Of a DNA stretch of 64,000 nt, positions 25,004-36,779 are shown one piece after another. Under the pieces are notes generated by a model, which did not search any database, was not told the DNA's origin, and was given only the letters and a program-made list of their open reading frames with translations. This stretch comes from Theocolax elegans. Its lineage: Eukaryota; Arthropoda; Insecta; Hymenoptera; Cerocephalidae. The position numbers and the translations under genes are program-made. The stretch lies in NCBI GenBank assembly GCA_026168455.1, contig CM047426.1, positions 65,439,342 to 65,503,341 on the forward strand, written 5' to 3'. Position 1 is the first letter of the stretch. Each line of letters begins with the position of its first letter.

Positions 25004-26543
25004 ATCAATTTGAAGCACAATAATCACATTGAAATGCATACTTTGTAACTTGGATTTGTTGGAGAGTCCGTTTTTAAAAACTGTTAAAGCAGGTGGCATC
25101 AAAACTCTTATGCAATCTAGTTTGCAAAGAAAGGATGGAAAGCATAAGAGCATGAAAAATTTGACGTCGATCACTTTACATAATAGCTGCTATGTCAACT
25201 ATAATCGGGAAAGAAGTATCAATGCTGCAAATAAAAAGGTCCAATATACACCCTCGACTTCGAGACGCTCATCAGGATCGGATTAAGGATTCAATTTTTG
25301 TCAATGGTGTCTTTTCTGTGAAGAAGATGCTTCAGATGAATTCATAAAGAGCCAACCGAAGTCAGGAATTGAGTACCGTAAAACAATTTTGATTATTTCA
25401 AATGCAGAGACTCAAGAAAATATACTTAAGTATGCGAAGGAAAGAAATGATAAATTAGGTAATATTGTTTATGAGCGTCTTATTGGAGTAGATAATATTA
25501 TCGAAAAAAATGCTCGTTATCATACTATATATTATTAAACATTTATGAATCCATGATCAAACAATTTCGTAGGGCGCCCTGTTAATTCAGAGCAATATTT
25601 AGCAGTTCCATTTGTTATTAACTATTTATTCGTACACAAAGAAGAGTGCTAATTTTCTTTTGCTGATATTATAAGTGGTTATGAGCACGACGTTCCAGAC
25701 AAAAAATTTTTAATTAGACACTTACAAGACTATTTTCAAAGCGATATACTTTTTCATAATTCAAAAATAGACACTATTATTTCTTTTCGAGACATGGGAG
25801 AAAAAATATTATTGGATTCTTGGTACGAAAATCATTCAACAACTGAAAATGAAGAACGTGAACGAATCGTTAAGACTGCTGCTCTTATTATATTAGAAGA
25901 CATTCGTTCTCAAGTATACGATATGACTCATTACCCTGCGCCGAATTATTTTTTGGAAACTGTTATCAATAATATTCCCGAGACATTATAAATATTTTTA
26001 GATACAATGATAAAAAAGAAGAAGACTCAATTACAAAATGTAAAGTGGGATAACAGAGTAAAGTTCTGTAGCCATAGTATAATTTCAAGTATCAGGCCGC
26101 AATCTTTTGTATCTCCACGTTTGCTCGGACTTTAAACTGTGATGCATAAAAAATATGCTAGTATAGATCTTATAGATTCATTATCATATATAGGCTTGTG
26201 TTCTTTATATCAGGAAACCTTATTGTTCGAAGTCTCAATTTTAAACGATCCGCAAGAATATAATTATGAGAATTCTATTGTACAATTTGTTTACGACAAT
26301 GCTGATCATAATACTAATACTATAGATAGACTAAATACTTTTCATTCAATGGGTGGTATTATGTCTGTTACTCCACAATCATCTATTAGTAGTAATAAAA
26401 AAATTAAACGATTACAGAGAATTCCTTCTACAAATTACATTGTCGATGTAAACGAAAACGGCGATTGTAATAATGCGAATGGTGAGAATGACGACAAAAT
26501 GACAGCGACTATATTCGTTATAAAAATAAGATTTTGTATGTAA
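25004..26543 (+). pseudogene. Unrecognised multi-copy protein gene, frame broken
   Basis: Consecutive frames read like one protein of about 500 residues. The N-terminal segment (from about 25029) has a CILCNLDL Cys pair and an HNSCYVNYNRE segment, then CQWCLFCEE, suggesting zinc binding. The middle has VDNIIEKNARYHT. Next comes the frame at 25794-25991 (ALIILEDIRSQVYD). The last frame (26139-26543) has FVYDNADHNTNTIDRLNTFH. I recall similar arrangements (Cys pairs, ARYH, DNVDHN..T..TFHGMG) in numerous uncharacterised arthropod and cnidarian predicted proteins, but I know no function. Frame breaks lie near 25285, 25530, 25670, 25990 and 26130. No convincing ATG opens the first segment, so the start is uncertain. 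Confidence 0.55.
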
Positions 26544-27492
26544 TTTGTTTTTTTTATTAAAAGAAATGTAAATATTTGAAATAAAACGTTAGTAATTGAA
26601 CTCCTTATTTCCAATTAGTATAAATGTAATAACTATATTAAATTTAAAAAAAATTGCACGCAAACATGAAAAATTTAAAAATATTTATTTTTTTTAATTA
26701 ATTTGAGACTCTGGTGGTTGTACTATCAATTTTTGTTTATTCGTCAAATTTTTTTACAAAAACGACGTTTCGATCATCTCGGCAATTACACCATGACCCT
26801 CTTCAGGTTCACTGTTATTCGAAATATATGAATAGTTATAAAACAAAATCAATGTAACAATAATTGTATTGTAGTAAAACAAAGAGAAATTTATAAAAAA
26901 AAACTTACAACATTAGTTCTAATGAACACGGACACGATAATTTGCACATTATCTTACAAGCGTCTACTTGTCAAGAAGACAACCGTCAAATTCAGTCGAA
27001 ATCTCAAATTTAGTTCCGAAAATAAGTCGAAATATAGGAGAGGAGTAATTTTACTATACTATAAACATACGTATATCATAACCAACACAAAGTGTATAAT
27101 TTTACATACTATCAAACCGTCTCTATGTTAAGGTTTATATATATATGGGTGGTTCTCTGTGACATCGAAGATGAAAAAAACAAATATTGCTATAACTGTG
27201 GGAATATGTTTTAGAGGTAACCAGTAGTTCTCCTGAATTTTTTCAGATTTTTTCTGGGCCATTATTTTAAGTTACAGAGAGTCAAAGTTGACATTTTAGC
27301 ACTTTTTTGCATTATATGCCCATTTTCATGAATTTTTAGCTCCCAGGGGATGCATTTTTCACTAAAAACATAAGTATGATTTTTTTTTGTAAAATTTTCC
27401 GAACTTTTCATTAAAAATACTTGTAAAGACATAAATGTATGCTGTCACACTCTTATAAGCCATTTAAACCTTAATTGTCTTTGAAATAAATG
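26544..27492. other. Noncoding AT-rich stretch upstream of the MITE
   Basis: Reference copy of 176-1125. It holds hammerhead-like motif a. No supported coding sequence. Confidence 0.55.
26763..26810 (-). ncRNA. Hammerhead-like motif a (copy 3)
   Basis: Minus strand: CCTGAAGAGG, a GGTCAT/ATGATC stem, then CGAAACGTCG. It lies 1.1 kb from motif b in the same orientation, as would be expected of two terminal repeats of one decayed Penelope-like element. Confidence 0.45.
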
Positions 27493-27640
27493 TTAAGTTT
27501 TAGACTGCCGGTATGGCTCATATATGAGCCATCTGTGACCTTGACAACTACTCTAGAGATATGAGGTCTTTTTATGTATAAATTTTGCACATCAAAAATA
27601 TCAATTTATAAGGCAAAAATGCCGGCAGTCTAAAGGTTAA
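27493..27640. mobile_element. piggyBac-type MITE (copy 3)
   Basis: TTAA-bounded, 148 bp, TIRs TTTAGACTGCCGG, subterminal palindrome GGCTCATATATGAGCC. See 1126-1273. Confidence 0.75.
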
Positions 27641-27903
27641 TTAAGCACTTTATAAACATTATATTCCAGGGGCTATCCTAATTAAAATTACGTGGTTTTC
27701 GAAAAAGTTTATTGATATATAATTCTTTCACTTTAGTCACAAGTTGCGGGACTGAATGTGGATAATTTTTTCATATCGAAATCGTATTGTTAAAAAACAA
27801 ATTTCGAAATTTAGAGATTCATTAAACAAAAACTATAATTTTAAATAATTGTTGCGATGATGAGGGTCAATCAGTAAAAAACACAAATTTTTACTTTTTT
27901 GTA

Positions 27904-27941
27904 CAACGTTTCGTCTGCTTATTTGCAGACCTCTTCAGGTA
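27904..27941 (-). ncRNA. Hammerhead-like motif b (copy 3)
   Basis: Minus strand: CCTGAAGAGG, perfect GTCTGC/GCAGAC stem, GAAACGTTGT. It sits 42 bp upstream of the gypsy insertion. Confidence 0.45.
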
Positions 27942-27983
27942 CTGAAATATTTATTGAACACAAACTATATAACTTATAACAAT

Positions 27984-28835
27984 TGTGACAATGTGCTTTG
28001 CACATGTCAAGAGCGAGCGACAGAACCCCTGACGAACACCTACCTACCCGGATAAGCTAGACGAGTCCCTAGCTACACTACCTACCCATACACTATTTTC
28101 TAGCTACCTACCCGCACATTAACTACATCCTGCCTACCCTCACAGTCTAATAACCCCATCCCAAGCAGAGCACACATCAAACACTTGGTCTTGACGTTGA
28201 AGGCCAGGGCGAGCTCAGAATCTCATGTGGGCTCCTCCGAGTCTAATACAGCAAGCAAGATAAAAAGGGAGGCGATCACCAGGAAGCCTCCAGGACCCTC
28301 CGAAGCCTCACAGCATAGCAGTCAAGGCGATGAGGTGGTACCCAGGCAGGAAGCCGAAGAACCTCCAACGCCAAGCAAGATACAGCTGTAAGAGAGATAT
28401 TAATAAGAACAAAAACACAGCAATAGGATAAGGAGCAAGGAAGAGGATAAATAGCCATAGCCAAGAAGACAAAAGACAAGGAAAGATATGTACAGCTGTA
28501 TATAATTACTATAGCTGTACAAGGAACATCATTGGGTAAATTGAGGATAGGTTGATGTACACAAACGACGTGTACAGCCGATCTCCCGAACATAACGCAT
28601 ACAGATACACATATGTGTGTAAACCTCACGACCAAATACCCAGCTAGAGCCGTAGAAGGAGAGGCTAGTCATCAGCGAGGTCAGCGTCGTCAAGGAGAGA
28701 GAGGGGTGACTCGGCCTCGAGCAGCAAGCGACGGCGGGTGAGCCTCGTACCTGAAACTCATGCCGTACCCATTGAAGAAGGCAGTTAATAACTAAGGAAT
28801 TATTAGTTACCTGGGAAGAGATTGTACCTCGTCTC
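27984..28835 (+). repeat. Gypsy 5' LTR, part shared with the 3' LTR
   Basis: These 852 bp match 44083-44934 with only scattered changes, then the similarity stops at GTCTC. The remaining 640 bp of the 3' LTR, including its AATAAA, are absent here. A 68-codon frame (28185-28391) with many Ser/Glu/Pro residues is open in all copies, but within an LTR it is probably coincidental. See the finding on unequal LTRs. Confidence 0.85.
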
Positions 28836-29487
28836 TTCAATTCAATTCAATTCAAAGTCTCGTCAATTAATTTGCCTTACCCTATTTGTACATTGCAATA
28901 AAAATTTCAATTCTCCCTCATTGCTCCCCATAATAATAATTATAAAATAATACTGCATAATTTTTGTTTATTGTTATTTGCTGTCTGCCTAAACCAGTGT
29001 ATATTTTATTTATATAAGCATAATTTGCACGTCCCTTGCACATATACCCCAATACTGATTGAGTGTAGTAGTATTAATATTAAAAATTTAAGGAATACCA
29101 GGTGTGTAGTAAAAGCTGTATACATTAATTTCGCAGAATAATAAGCTGTATAAGAGATAATATAATAATTGAACCCATACATATATACATATTTCCCGCT
29201 GTATTTATTTTCTATACTGCCAGCTGATAATAAAGCAAGCTTATTTAGTTTTTTTTGCTGTTTGTGGATTGCTTAGTGACAGTAAATCCGATTTAATTAG
29301 ATTAGCTTAAAAATTGTTTTTTTTTCTTTTCATTAGTATTTTTTGATTTTTGCTTGGTGTGTTTAATTTAATTTAGATATAATTAAACAAGAGCTAAGAA
29401 ATTTTAAGCCAATCGAGCTAATAAGAGCTATTAATAATAATATTTATTTAATTATTAAGAGAAAATAAGCTACAATAATTAATCAAA
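28836..29487 (+). other. Leader of the gypsy element
   Basis: 652 bp between the shared LTR part and the gag ATG. It begins with TTCAA repeats, has AATAAA at about 28897 and again at about 29231, and is AT-rich with no coding capacity. I could not identify a clear primer-binding site. It may contain a replaced or diverged LTR 3' end. Confidence 0.5.
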
Positions 29488-32060
29488 ATGTCTCACAACG
29501 GTGATGACCTTGATTTAATTTTGGGAGAAGACTTATCGGTGTTACAACCAGCAGTAGGTGCCGGTGTAATACGACGCAGCATTAATAATACCAGTGACTG
29601 TAGAATCACGGTATACGCAAGCAAAATCGGAATAAATATAGACGCGGATTAGATAAATTATAAGAGATAGGTTAGTTAGGTACGAAATTAGACGTAATTT
29701 CGGACCAACGTCTGCTGACTGGAATGCAGCAGTAGACGAAGTTAACCCTATTATTAATACAGATTTGTCCCTTACGCAATCAGAAAGAGAAAATATTCCC
29801 ACTATCGCTATAGATACAGCTCCAGCAAGAAGTAGTAAAGCAAAACGAATGCTTTACATTCAATTGCCAACAGGACAATCACGAGGACAATCCGAGATCC
29901 AATCTCCATAAGTAATGAGAATTTGTTGTCATTACCGGAAATGGAATACGGATCGGAAATACAATCGGCTGAAAGGGAAAACAGCAACGCGAGAGAAAAT
30001 TTACAGCGATTAAATAATGAAAATTTAAGAATAAGCAGCGCAGCAATTCGTCCTCAAGCACAATCTACAGCATATAGATTGAGTCTACCGTCACCAGTAT
30101 GCGATAATTCGATGATGGAATTAACGCATACAGTCCCAAGCTTAACGACGACCCAGTTGAGCATAAATTCAACTTCCTATTATCCCATCCACACATTAGC
30201 CCCTTCATCTCCCACAAACCCAGACCTCATAGATAACCCATTTACCCAATATACAGCTCCAGTTACCACATACAGTACCAACACTTATACAGATACCCGA
30301 CCTAGATCAACCCAAACTATCCAATCCTCAGCTTTTCGTCCAATAAGCACAAGCCCTTTTTCCCCTATTGCACTCGTACCTAGAACTGTAAGCCGAGCAA
30401 ATACGCCACAGCACAGCAATACAGAACCCGAATTAGCGACCCACGAGTCAAGAGTCAATCAGGCACGCGGAAACAGACATAACCCCACAAGCAGCACACA
30501 GCTGAGCAATGTACATAGGAATGTACAGAGTGTCCATTGGGAAGACGATGGAGTTACAGAACCCAACGTCCCAAAAGAAAAGACACAATATAATGAGAAC
30601 GAGCTCGAAAATAAATATGATGAACAATTCAGGAGATTGGAGCAGCAAATAGAGCAAATGCAGTAATTATACAGCAAATTGATCGAAATACACAGCTCTC
30701 AGCAAAATAGACAGCACAGCAGTTCGCCAGTGCAACAGAAAAACAACGAAACGTACTCAATCCCAGTTAACCCACACATACAGCCACAGCAAAGTACGTT
30801 TAACCCAGCATTCAGATACAGCCGTTCGTACGAAACCTGTTTAGAAGACGCTACCTTTATAAGGAAGAAAAGGACGGCACAAATCTTCTCACGCCACCAT
30901 ATTCAATTTAAAGGAGCTAAAAAGAATGATCCAGAGACATTCCTATCGAACCTAGAGGAATGTAGAGAAAGCTACAGTCTCTCAACTCAGGACATTTTTA
31001 AAGCTTTGCCATCGGTCCTAGATGACGAAGCATGGGAATGGTTTAGGCGCGAGAAAAGCAGCTAGAAAGACTACCTAGATTTTGTAGATGCGCTGAGACT
31101 ACAATATGGGACGGAGGAAACTCAGAGCCAGCTAAGACAAGCGATCGAGAATCGCACACAAGGACCTAATGAGGATATTTCCACATACCTCACTAAGTTA
31201 AGAGACATGCTAGACCAGGTCAAGCCAACAATACCTCAATCCGAACAGTTGGATAGAGCGTATCGGAACCTGCACCCTAGTTATAGAACTAAAATCGAAT
31301 GACACCATTTCGATAATTTCATACAGCTGCAGCGACTTGGTAAAAAGGAGGAAGCAAGACGTTTGATGGATGAAACGTACAAACCTCCACCAGTCATTCA
31401 AAATTACGGATTAGCGAAGTACGCATATGTTGATCCTATGCAAACGAAAACCCGTAAATTAGCAGCAGTTTCCTCAGAGCAAAGCGAAAATATTGTAGTA
31501 CCCCCAAAGTCAATAGCACCCATAGCCACCAACCCACAAAAGAAAATACAGCACCAGTACCCATAGAAGCCAAACAGCCGTCAAGCAGCAAGAAAATATA
31601 CAGCACCTCCCAAGCAAGAGTCGAAGCAGCAGTACAGCGAAGCTGTAAAGAATAACAAAAATAGCAGCTATTGGCAACGAGCGCAGGAAACTAAACAAAG
31701 GGCTGAATCACCAAAAAAACAGGAATTCAAGCCAAATAAATTCAGCACGCCAAATAACGAAGAACAAAGGCCTATAAATCCAAGGAAATTTAAAGAGCCT
31801 TGTTTTAGATGCGGAAAACTTGAACATTGGGTAGCAGAATGCCCAGTCCCTTTAAGCTGCGGAAGTTGCGGAAAGCAAGGAATCAGTTACAAATATTGCA
31901 ACTGTAATAAAAACAGAAACCAGGGAAACTACAGCCAGAGGAATAGAGACCCGTATTTCCTCACCCAAACACCCAAAAGGGTCAATACCCTCCCACGTAG
32001 CAGCAAATAATTCCCTAATACAGCAAATACCCGGCATCGACCCACGCCATTTCTTTAACA
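29488..32060 (+). pseudogene. gag: Ty3/gypsy gag polyprotein, broken
   Basis: Structural protein that would form the intracellular capsid and package element RNA. The ATG at 29488 opens 54 codons (acidic, LDLILGEDL) ending at TAG. The same protein appears to continue in another frame from about 29655. The frame at 29923-30666 is Ser/Thr/Pro/Asn-rich and ends in a Gln/Glu-rich coiled-coil-like tail. The frame to 31065 carries the capsid domain (FKGAKKNDPETFLSNLEECR). A TAG stands there in place of an expected Trp, and a TGA follows near 31301. A CX2CX4HX4C zinc knuckle lies near 31800-31845 (CFRCGKLEHWVAEC), followed by a second Cys-rich stretch. The knuckle frame differs from the protease frame, so gag and pol were joined by a frameshift or a base has been lost. 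A solo LTR interrupts it at 32061. Confidence 0.85.
32057..32060. repeat. AACA target duplication, left
   Basis: Matches 33994-33997 on the other side of the solo LTR. Confidence 0.8.
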
Positions 32061-33993
32061 TGTGAGGTAAACCTCACACCGGTATTTATTTATAATTAAC
32101 TAAAGGAGGGAAGCCTTGTCGAAGGGACGTACCTGAAATAAGAAAAAGAGTTATTAGTGTATATAAATAGTTATAAGGTTAGCGTAGAGGAGATAGATAT
32201 AAGTGAAATAACATTTTTATACAATATCATACCTTTTGAGACGACGAGTCCTGGGTGATCCAACGCTGCTATCCATGTGAGTCCTGTCCTTGGAGGCGAT
32301 GAGTCCTGGGTACTGCCCATCGTGAGTCCATTTCCCCTTGAGGCGATGAGTCCTGGGTGAACCTTTGGATCCTGGGTCCGCTCCTTGGTAGCGTTGGGTA
32401 CCTGAAAGGTTGATAATAAGTAAATCTAGAATATATATAGAAGGTTAGGATAGTAGGATTTATAGAGGGATAAAGTGTTGTTGTAATAAGGAAGTTATGT
32501 ATGAGTATAGGATATTATATATAGGATATGGGGATAGAGGTTAGGAAGAAAGTAAACACCGGTTACGAATCCTGGCCCGAGCCATTCTCGTCACCGATAT
32601 TTTAGTACATAAAGGGAAGGAATTAATAGGGTTTTTATTGATCTGTTGAGGAAATCGGAGGATTGGAGAAAGGAAGGAGTTTAGTAACAAAGAAGGAATG
32701 ATACAACCATACCGCCACCGACGTCCAACCATGTTCCCACGTTGATCCAGTACCATCTCCCGACGACCTGGTGATGGAGAACGAAGGCAGCCACGGAGAT
32801 GACGACCCAGGAACTGGTGCACTCTTCACAAACACAAAATAAAAACCCGTTCGCCGTCGTGTAAACAAACGACGCCCGACTCGCGTGCAACGGACTCGGC
32901 CGGCTGCTCGTGTACTAGGGTCAGCGCGGCAGAGATGGGGGGGGGGCGGCGCTCGCTGCTCTCGCACATGCACGCCGCGGCACATGGCTGCGCACCGAGG
33001 AGGGGAACGACGGAATGAGCGGGAAGTAGCCATCTACAGCGTGTGTGTACGAGAGAGAAAGAAGACACACCTGTTGCATTGGTGGAGGCGCAAGTCAGTT
33101 CCTCAACGGAATACGGGTTATTTCATTATTCCGTCACTGGGGAAAAGAAGATTGTTACGGGAATAGATGGCGCGGACGGCGGTAATAGTCAACCATCTAA
33201 TTAACCTGGAGGATACTATTGGTTGAAAAATAAGGAAGAAGAAGACAATCAGCGCCGCGTTTTAACGAACTACGAGGACGAGCGGGATGCTACGAGTCCC
33301 GATCGTCATTCGTAGCCGGATAGTCTCCCCGAGCACACCGAGTAATTTTCGATAGGTCCAATAGTAGTTTTTTTGTAGAAGTTCAGAGAGAAGTAGTAGT
33401 GATAGTAGTTAAGCCGTTTAATTTTGGAAGAAGATCGTTTTCTCGTTGCGGTAAGTGGGCTGCACGGCCACCTAGTAATTTAGTAGTAAATCGAGTGTAT
33501 CGCCGGGGATTTCTTGCGCGTCGCGTATAGACCTCCTGCGTTCTTTTTTTTATAATAGATTATCGGTGATCGGAAGATCGGGTTAGCTCGCGGAAATTCA
33601 TTAAAATACAATCTTTTTTCTCGTTGTTCAAAAATTGTAACGGTGATCACCCGTAGTGATCGGAATTTGAGTGTATAAATAAATCGAAATAATTATCGCT
33701 TTGATCTAATTGAAATTATTGAGTTCTTTAATTTATCGACCTACACCTCGACAATTTACCGCCACGTGTTCCGAAGGAGATAATATTCGTCGTTGGTTTC
33801 GCCACCTCCGTATTGGCGTCGGAGCTACGTCCTGAGGAGTCGTACCGGGAAGTCATTTGTATTGGTAAGACCTGGCGCCCAGTAAAATATTAAATACGGT
33901 CCTTACCAGCTTAAAAGGGTAATATATATATATTAAATAAAGTGGAACCGAGTAGCGTGGTTTACGGGCCACGAAAGTGAGGACCACGTTACA
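32061..33993 (+). mobile_element. Solo LTR inserted between gag and protease
   Basis: 1933 bp. Ends are TGTGAGGTAAACC and GACCACGTTACA, with AACA on both sides. AATAAA stands at 33936-33941, about 55 bp from the end. CTGGCGCCCA occurs near 33870, as in the other two LTR types of this window. No internal coding region is present, so the rest of its element was lost by LTR-LTR recombination. Ignoring it, the gag-end frame and the protease frame run on in phase. Frames inside (32541-33166, both strands) are not supported as genes. Three GAGTCCTGGGT-type repeats lie at 32240-32370. Confidence 0.85.
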
Positions 33994-33997
33994 AACA

Positions 33998-34464
33998 TAG
34001 AGTTAAATGGACAAAAACTTACAGCTTTACTTGATGTTGGGTCAGTACACTCATTCATGGGGCGAGGAATGAGTAGAATATTACAGCATAAATTGAGACA
34101 ATCCAGCAATTCAGCCGTTAAAGTAGCAGATGGTACAGCAGTACCAATACAAGGTATAATAGATGTAACCATGGAAATAGATGGTGAAACTATTATAATG
34201 CCGTTTCAAGTAGCAGACGGCTTGCATTATGACTGCATATTAGGTATCGACTTTAAACGTAAAGCGAACATGAATATATGCTATGAAAACGATACGTGGT
34301 GGACTGATAAAGGTATCATTCATCATTTTTATCCGTATGGCAAAGACCCGAGTTGCTTACCCGCCTTAGCAAGCATAGGAGGATTGAAACGAGCTACAGC
34401 AGAACAAGAAAGGAGATTACAGCAGCTATTAAACGAGATGATTCCCCAACACCAAAAACGCTAG
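33998..34464 (+). pseudogene. Gypsy pol: retropepsin domain
   Basis: Aspartic protease that would cleave the gag-pol polyprotein. The reading frame begins right after the AACA duplication. The active-site box reads ALLDVGSVHSFM, where the family has D-[ST]-G: the middle residue is Val. A later hydrophobic-hydrophobic-Gly box (CILGIDF) closes the fold. The frame ends at TAG 34462-34464, and RT continues in another frame that overlaps from 34353. The frame change near 34440 is most simply a lost or gained base. Confidence 0.8.
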
Positions 34465-36779
34465 GTGTAACTAACCTAGATTTCCATAAAATCGATGTGC
34501 AAGGTGCCGAACCTATTCGTCAACGAAACCGTCGTTATTCGCCGAGAATGCTGCAGGCTGGATACGAGGAAATTGACAGAATGTTAATGGAAGGTATAAT
34601 AGAACCTTCAGAAAGCCCGTGGTGCAGCTGCCCAATAATAGTTCCGAAAGCAAACGGAAAATACCGCTTTTGCATAGATTTCCGGCAGGTTAATGCGGTA
34701 ACCAAGAAAATAGCGTAGCCTATGCGGAATATGGACGACATTCTCGATCACCTGAGAGAAAGTCGTTACATAAGTAAGCTTGATTTATCTCAAGCTTACC
34801 ACCAAGTCCCTCTAGCACCAGAAAGCCGCAAAATTACAGCCTTTTCACTTCCCGGTAAAGGATTATTTCAGTTTACCCGAATCCCCTACGGCCTATCGAA
34901 TGCACCGGCAATTTTCCAGAAAATGATGGACAAGCTCATAAAGCCAGAATGGGAGCCTAATGTGTTCGCATATCTGGACGATATTGTAATTACAGCCAAA
35001 ACCTTTGAGGAACACCTAAAATGGTTAAGAATAGTGCTAACCGCCCTCAAAAAGGTAATCTTGCAAATTAATAGAGAAAAGTCCGAATTCTGTTGCGCGG
35101 AAGTAACTTATCTAGGATACATTGTTAATGAGGATGGCCTCAAAACAAATGTAGATAAGATACGACCGATACTAGAGTATCCAGCCCCAACCAATTTAAA
35201 GCAACTCAGACGCTTTACTGGCTTAATTGGTTGGTATTCAAGGTTCATTGGGAAATTAGCTGAATACAGAGCACCGTTAAACTATTTAACGCGAAAGGAT
35301 GTCAGATGGCAATGGCATCAGGAACAGCAGGATGCATTCGAGAAAATGAAGCTAGCCCTTACCCAAGCCCCTGTTTTAGCCCGCCCCGATTTTTCCCTCC
35401 CCTTTACCCTCCAAACCGATGCTAGCGATTACGCTATAGCCGGTGTGCTCACCCAAGAAATAAATGGTGAAGAACACCCTATATATTACGTTAGCCGTAC
35501 ACTAAGTAAAGCGGAGCGTAATTATACGGTGACAGAGAAGGAGTGTTTGGCAGTATTGTGGTCTATTGAAAGACTAAAAGGTTACCTTCAAGGTGAAGAA
35601 TTTACCGTGGTAACAGACCACCACAGCCTTCTCTGGCTTCACAACATCAAGGATCCGACAGGCAGATTGGCTCGATGGAACACAATCTTGCAAAATTATA
35701 AATTTAAGTTTGTGCACAGGAAAGGAGCATACCACAAGGTACCTGACGCACTTTCAAGAGCATATGAAGATACAGCATTAGCAGCTACAGCCACAATTAA
35801 TACAAGCAATCCTTGGTACCAAATGAAGATCCAAGCAGTAATAAAATCTCCCCAAAAATACCCTGATTTATGTATAAAAGACAACCTTTTATACGCACAC
35901 CGTCCCAATCCCCTCGTAGACCCATTAGTCCCCGACCTAGATGCTTGGAAGCTGATTCTGCTAGCAGCTGATAGAGAGAAAGCTCTCTATGAAGCGCACT
36001 ACACCCCGCAAGCCGGTCATTTGGGAAATGACAAAACGTATGCAACGTTAGCCACCTACTACTACTGGCCAGGTATATACTATGATACCTGCAATTATGT
36101 GAGAGCTTGTCAAGAGTGTCAAGCCCACAAGAGCAATCAGCAGGCTCCAGCAGGAATAATGGAAGGCAGAAACATAGATGGACCTTGGACAGTAGTAGCA
36201 GTCGACATAATGGGACCGAAACCACCATCAAAGCAAGGTTTCAGGTACATAATAGTCTTTGAAGACTTATTTACCCGTTATGTCGAAATGAAAGCGTTGA
36301 GACGAGCCAAAAGCGTACTCCAAGCGTTCGATGAATTAGTCATTAACCGATGGGGTTGTCCCAAATACTTAATTTCGGACAATGGGACGGAATTTGCAAA
36401 TCGCCAAGTTGCAGAGAAATTACAGCAGTACGGAATTATACACTCATTAATTCCGCCCTATTTCGCACAAGCTAACCCTGTAGAAAGGGTAAATAGAAAC
36501 TTAAAACCGATGATAAACAGCTTCATTGAGGAAGATTATCGGGAGTGGGATCGACATTTAGGAGAGTTCTGCTTCGCTCTCAATTCAATCGTCCACTCTA
36601 CAACTAAATACAGCCCAGCATTTTTAAATTTTGGCAGAAACCCTATCCCAAAAGCCCTTATACGAAAGCACCTAGAGTCCTCAGACCCCCCTCCAGCACC
36701 AAATACAGCAGCATGGATCGAAAGATTACATAGATTTCCAGCAATATATAATCTTGTTAGAAGACACAGCAGTGGCTAG
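34440..36779 (+). pseudogene. pol: Gypsy pol: reverse transcriptase, RNase H, integrase
   Basis: Copies element RNA into DNA, removes the RNA and integrates the product. RT: PSESPWCSCPIIVPKANGKY and CIDFRQVNAVTK, then an in-frame TAG (34716-34718), then KLDLSQAYHQVPL, IPYGLSNAPAIFQ and the catalytic AYLDDIVIT (Y-L-D-D). RNase H: LQTDASDYAIAGVL, TVTEKECLAVLWS and VVTDHHSLLWLH. Integrase: an H-H-C-C zinc domain (AGHLGNDKTY...CQECQAHK), then the D,D,E core with VAVDIMGP, ISDNGTEFA and NPVERVNRN. The main frame is open from 34722 to 36779. Overall it is close to a complete Ty3/gypsy pol. Confidence 0.92.

Larger units (their letters stand above)
19386..32643 (+). repeat. Right arm of the giant palindrome (copy 3)
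   Basis: About 13.2 kb, mirrored in 6229-19385. It is used here as the reference copy for annotation because it runs on without a break into unique sequence (the rest of the solo LTR and gypsy pol). Confidence 0.95.

Noticed and set aside
32240..32400. GATGAGTCC strings as hammerhead cores
   Set aside because: They are preceded by GGC rather than CT, and no GAAAC partner is present; they are a short LTR-internal repeat.
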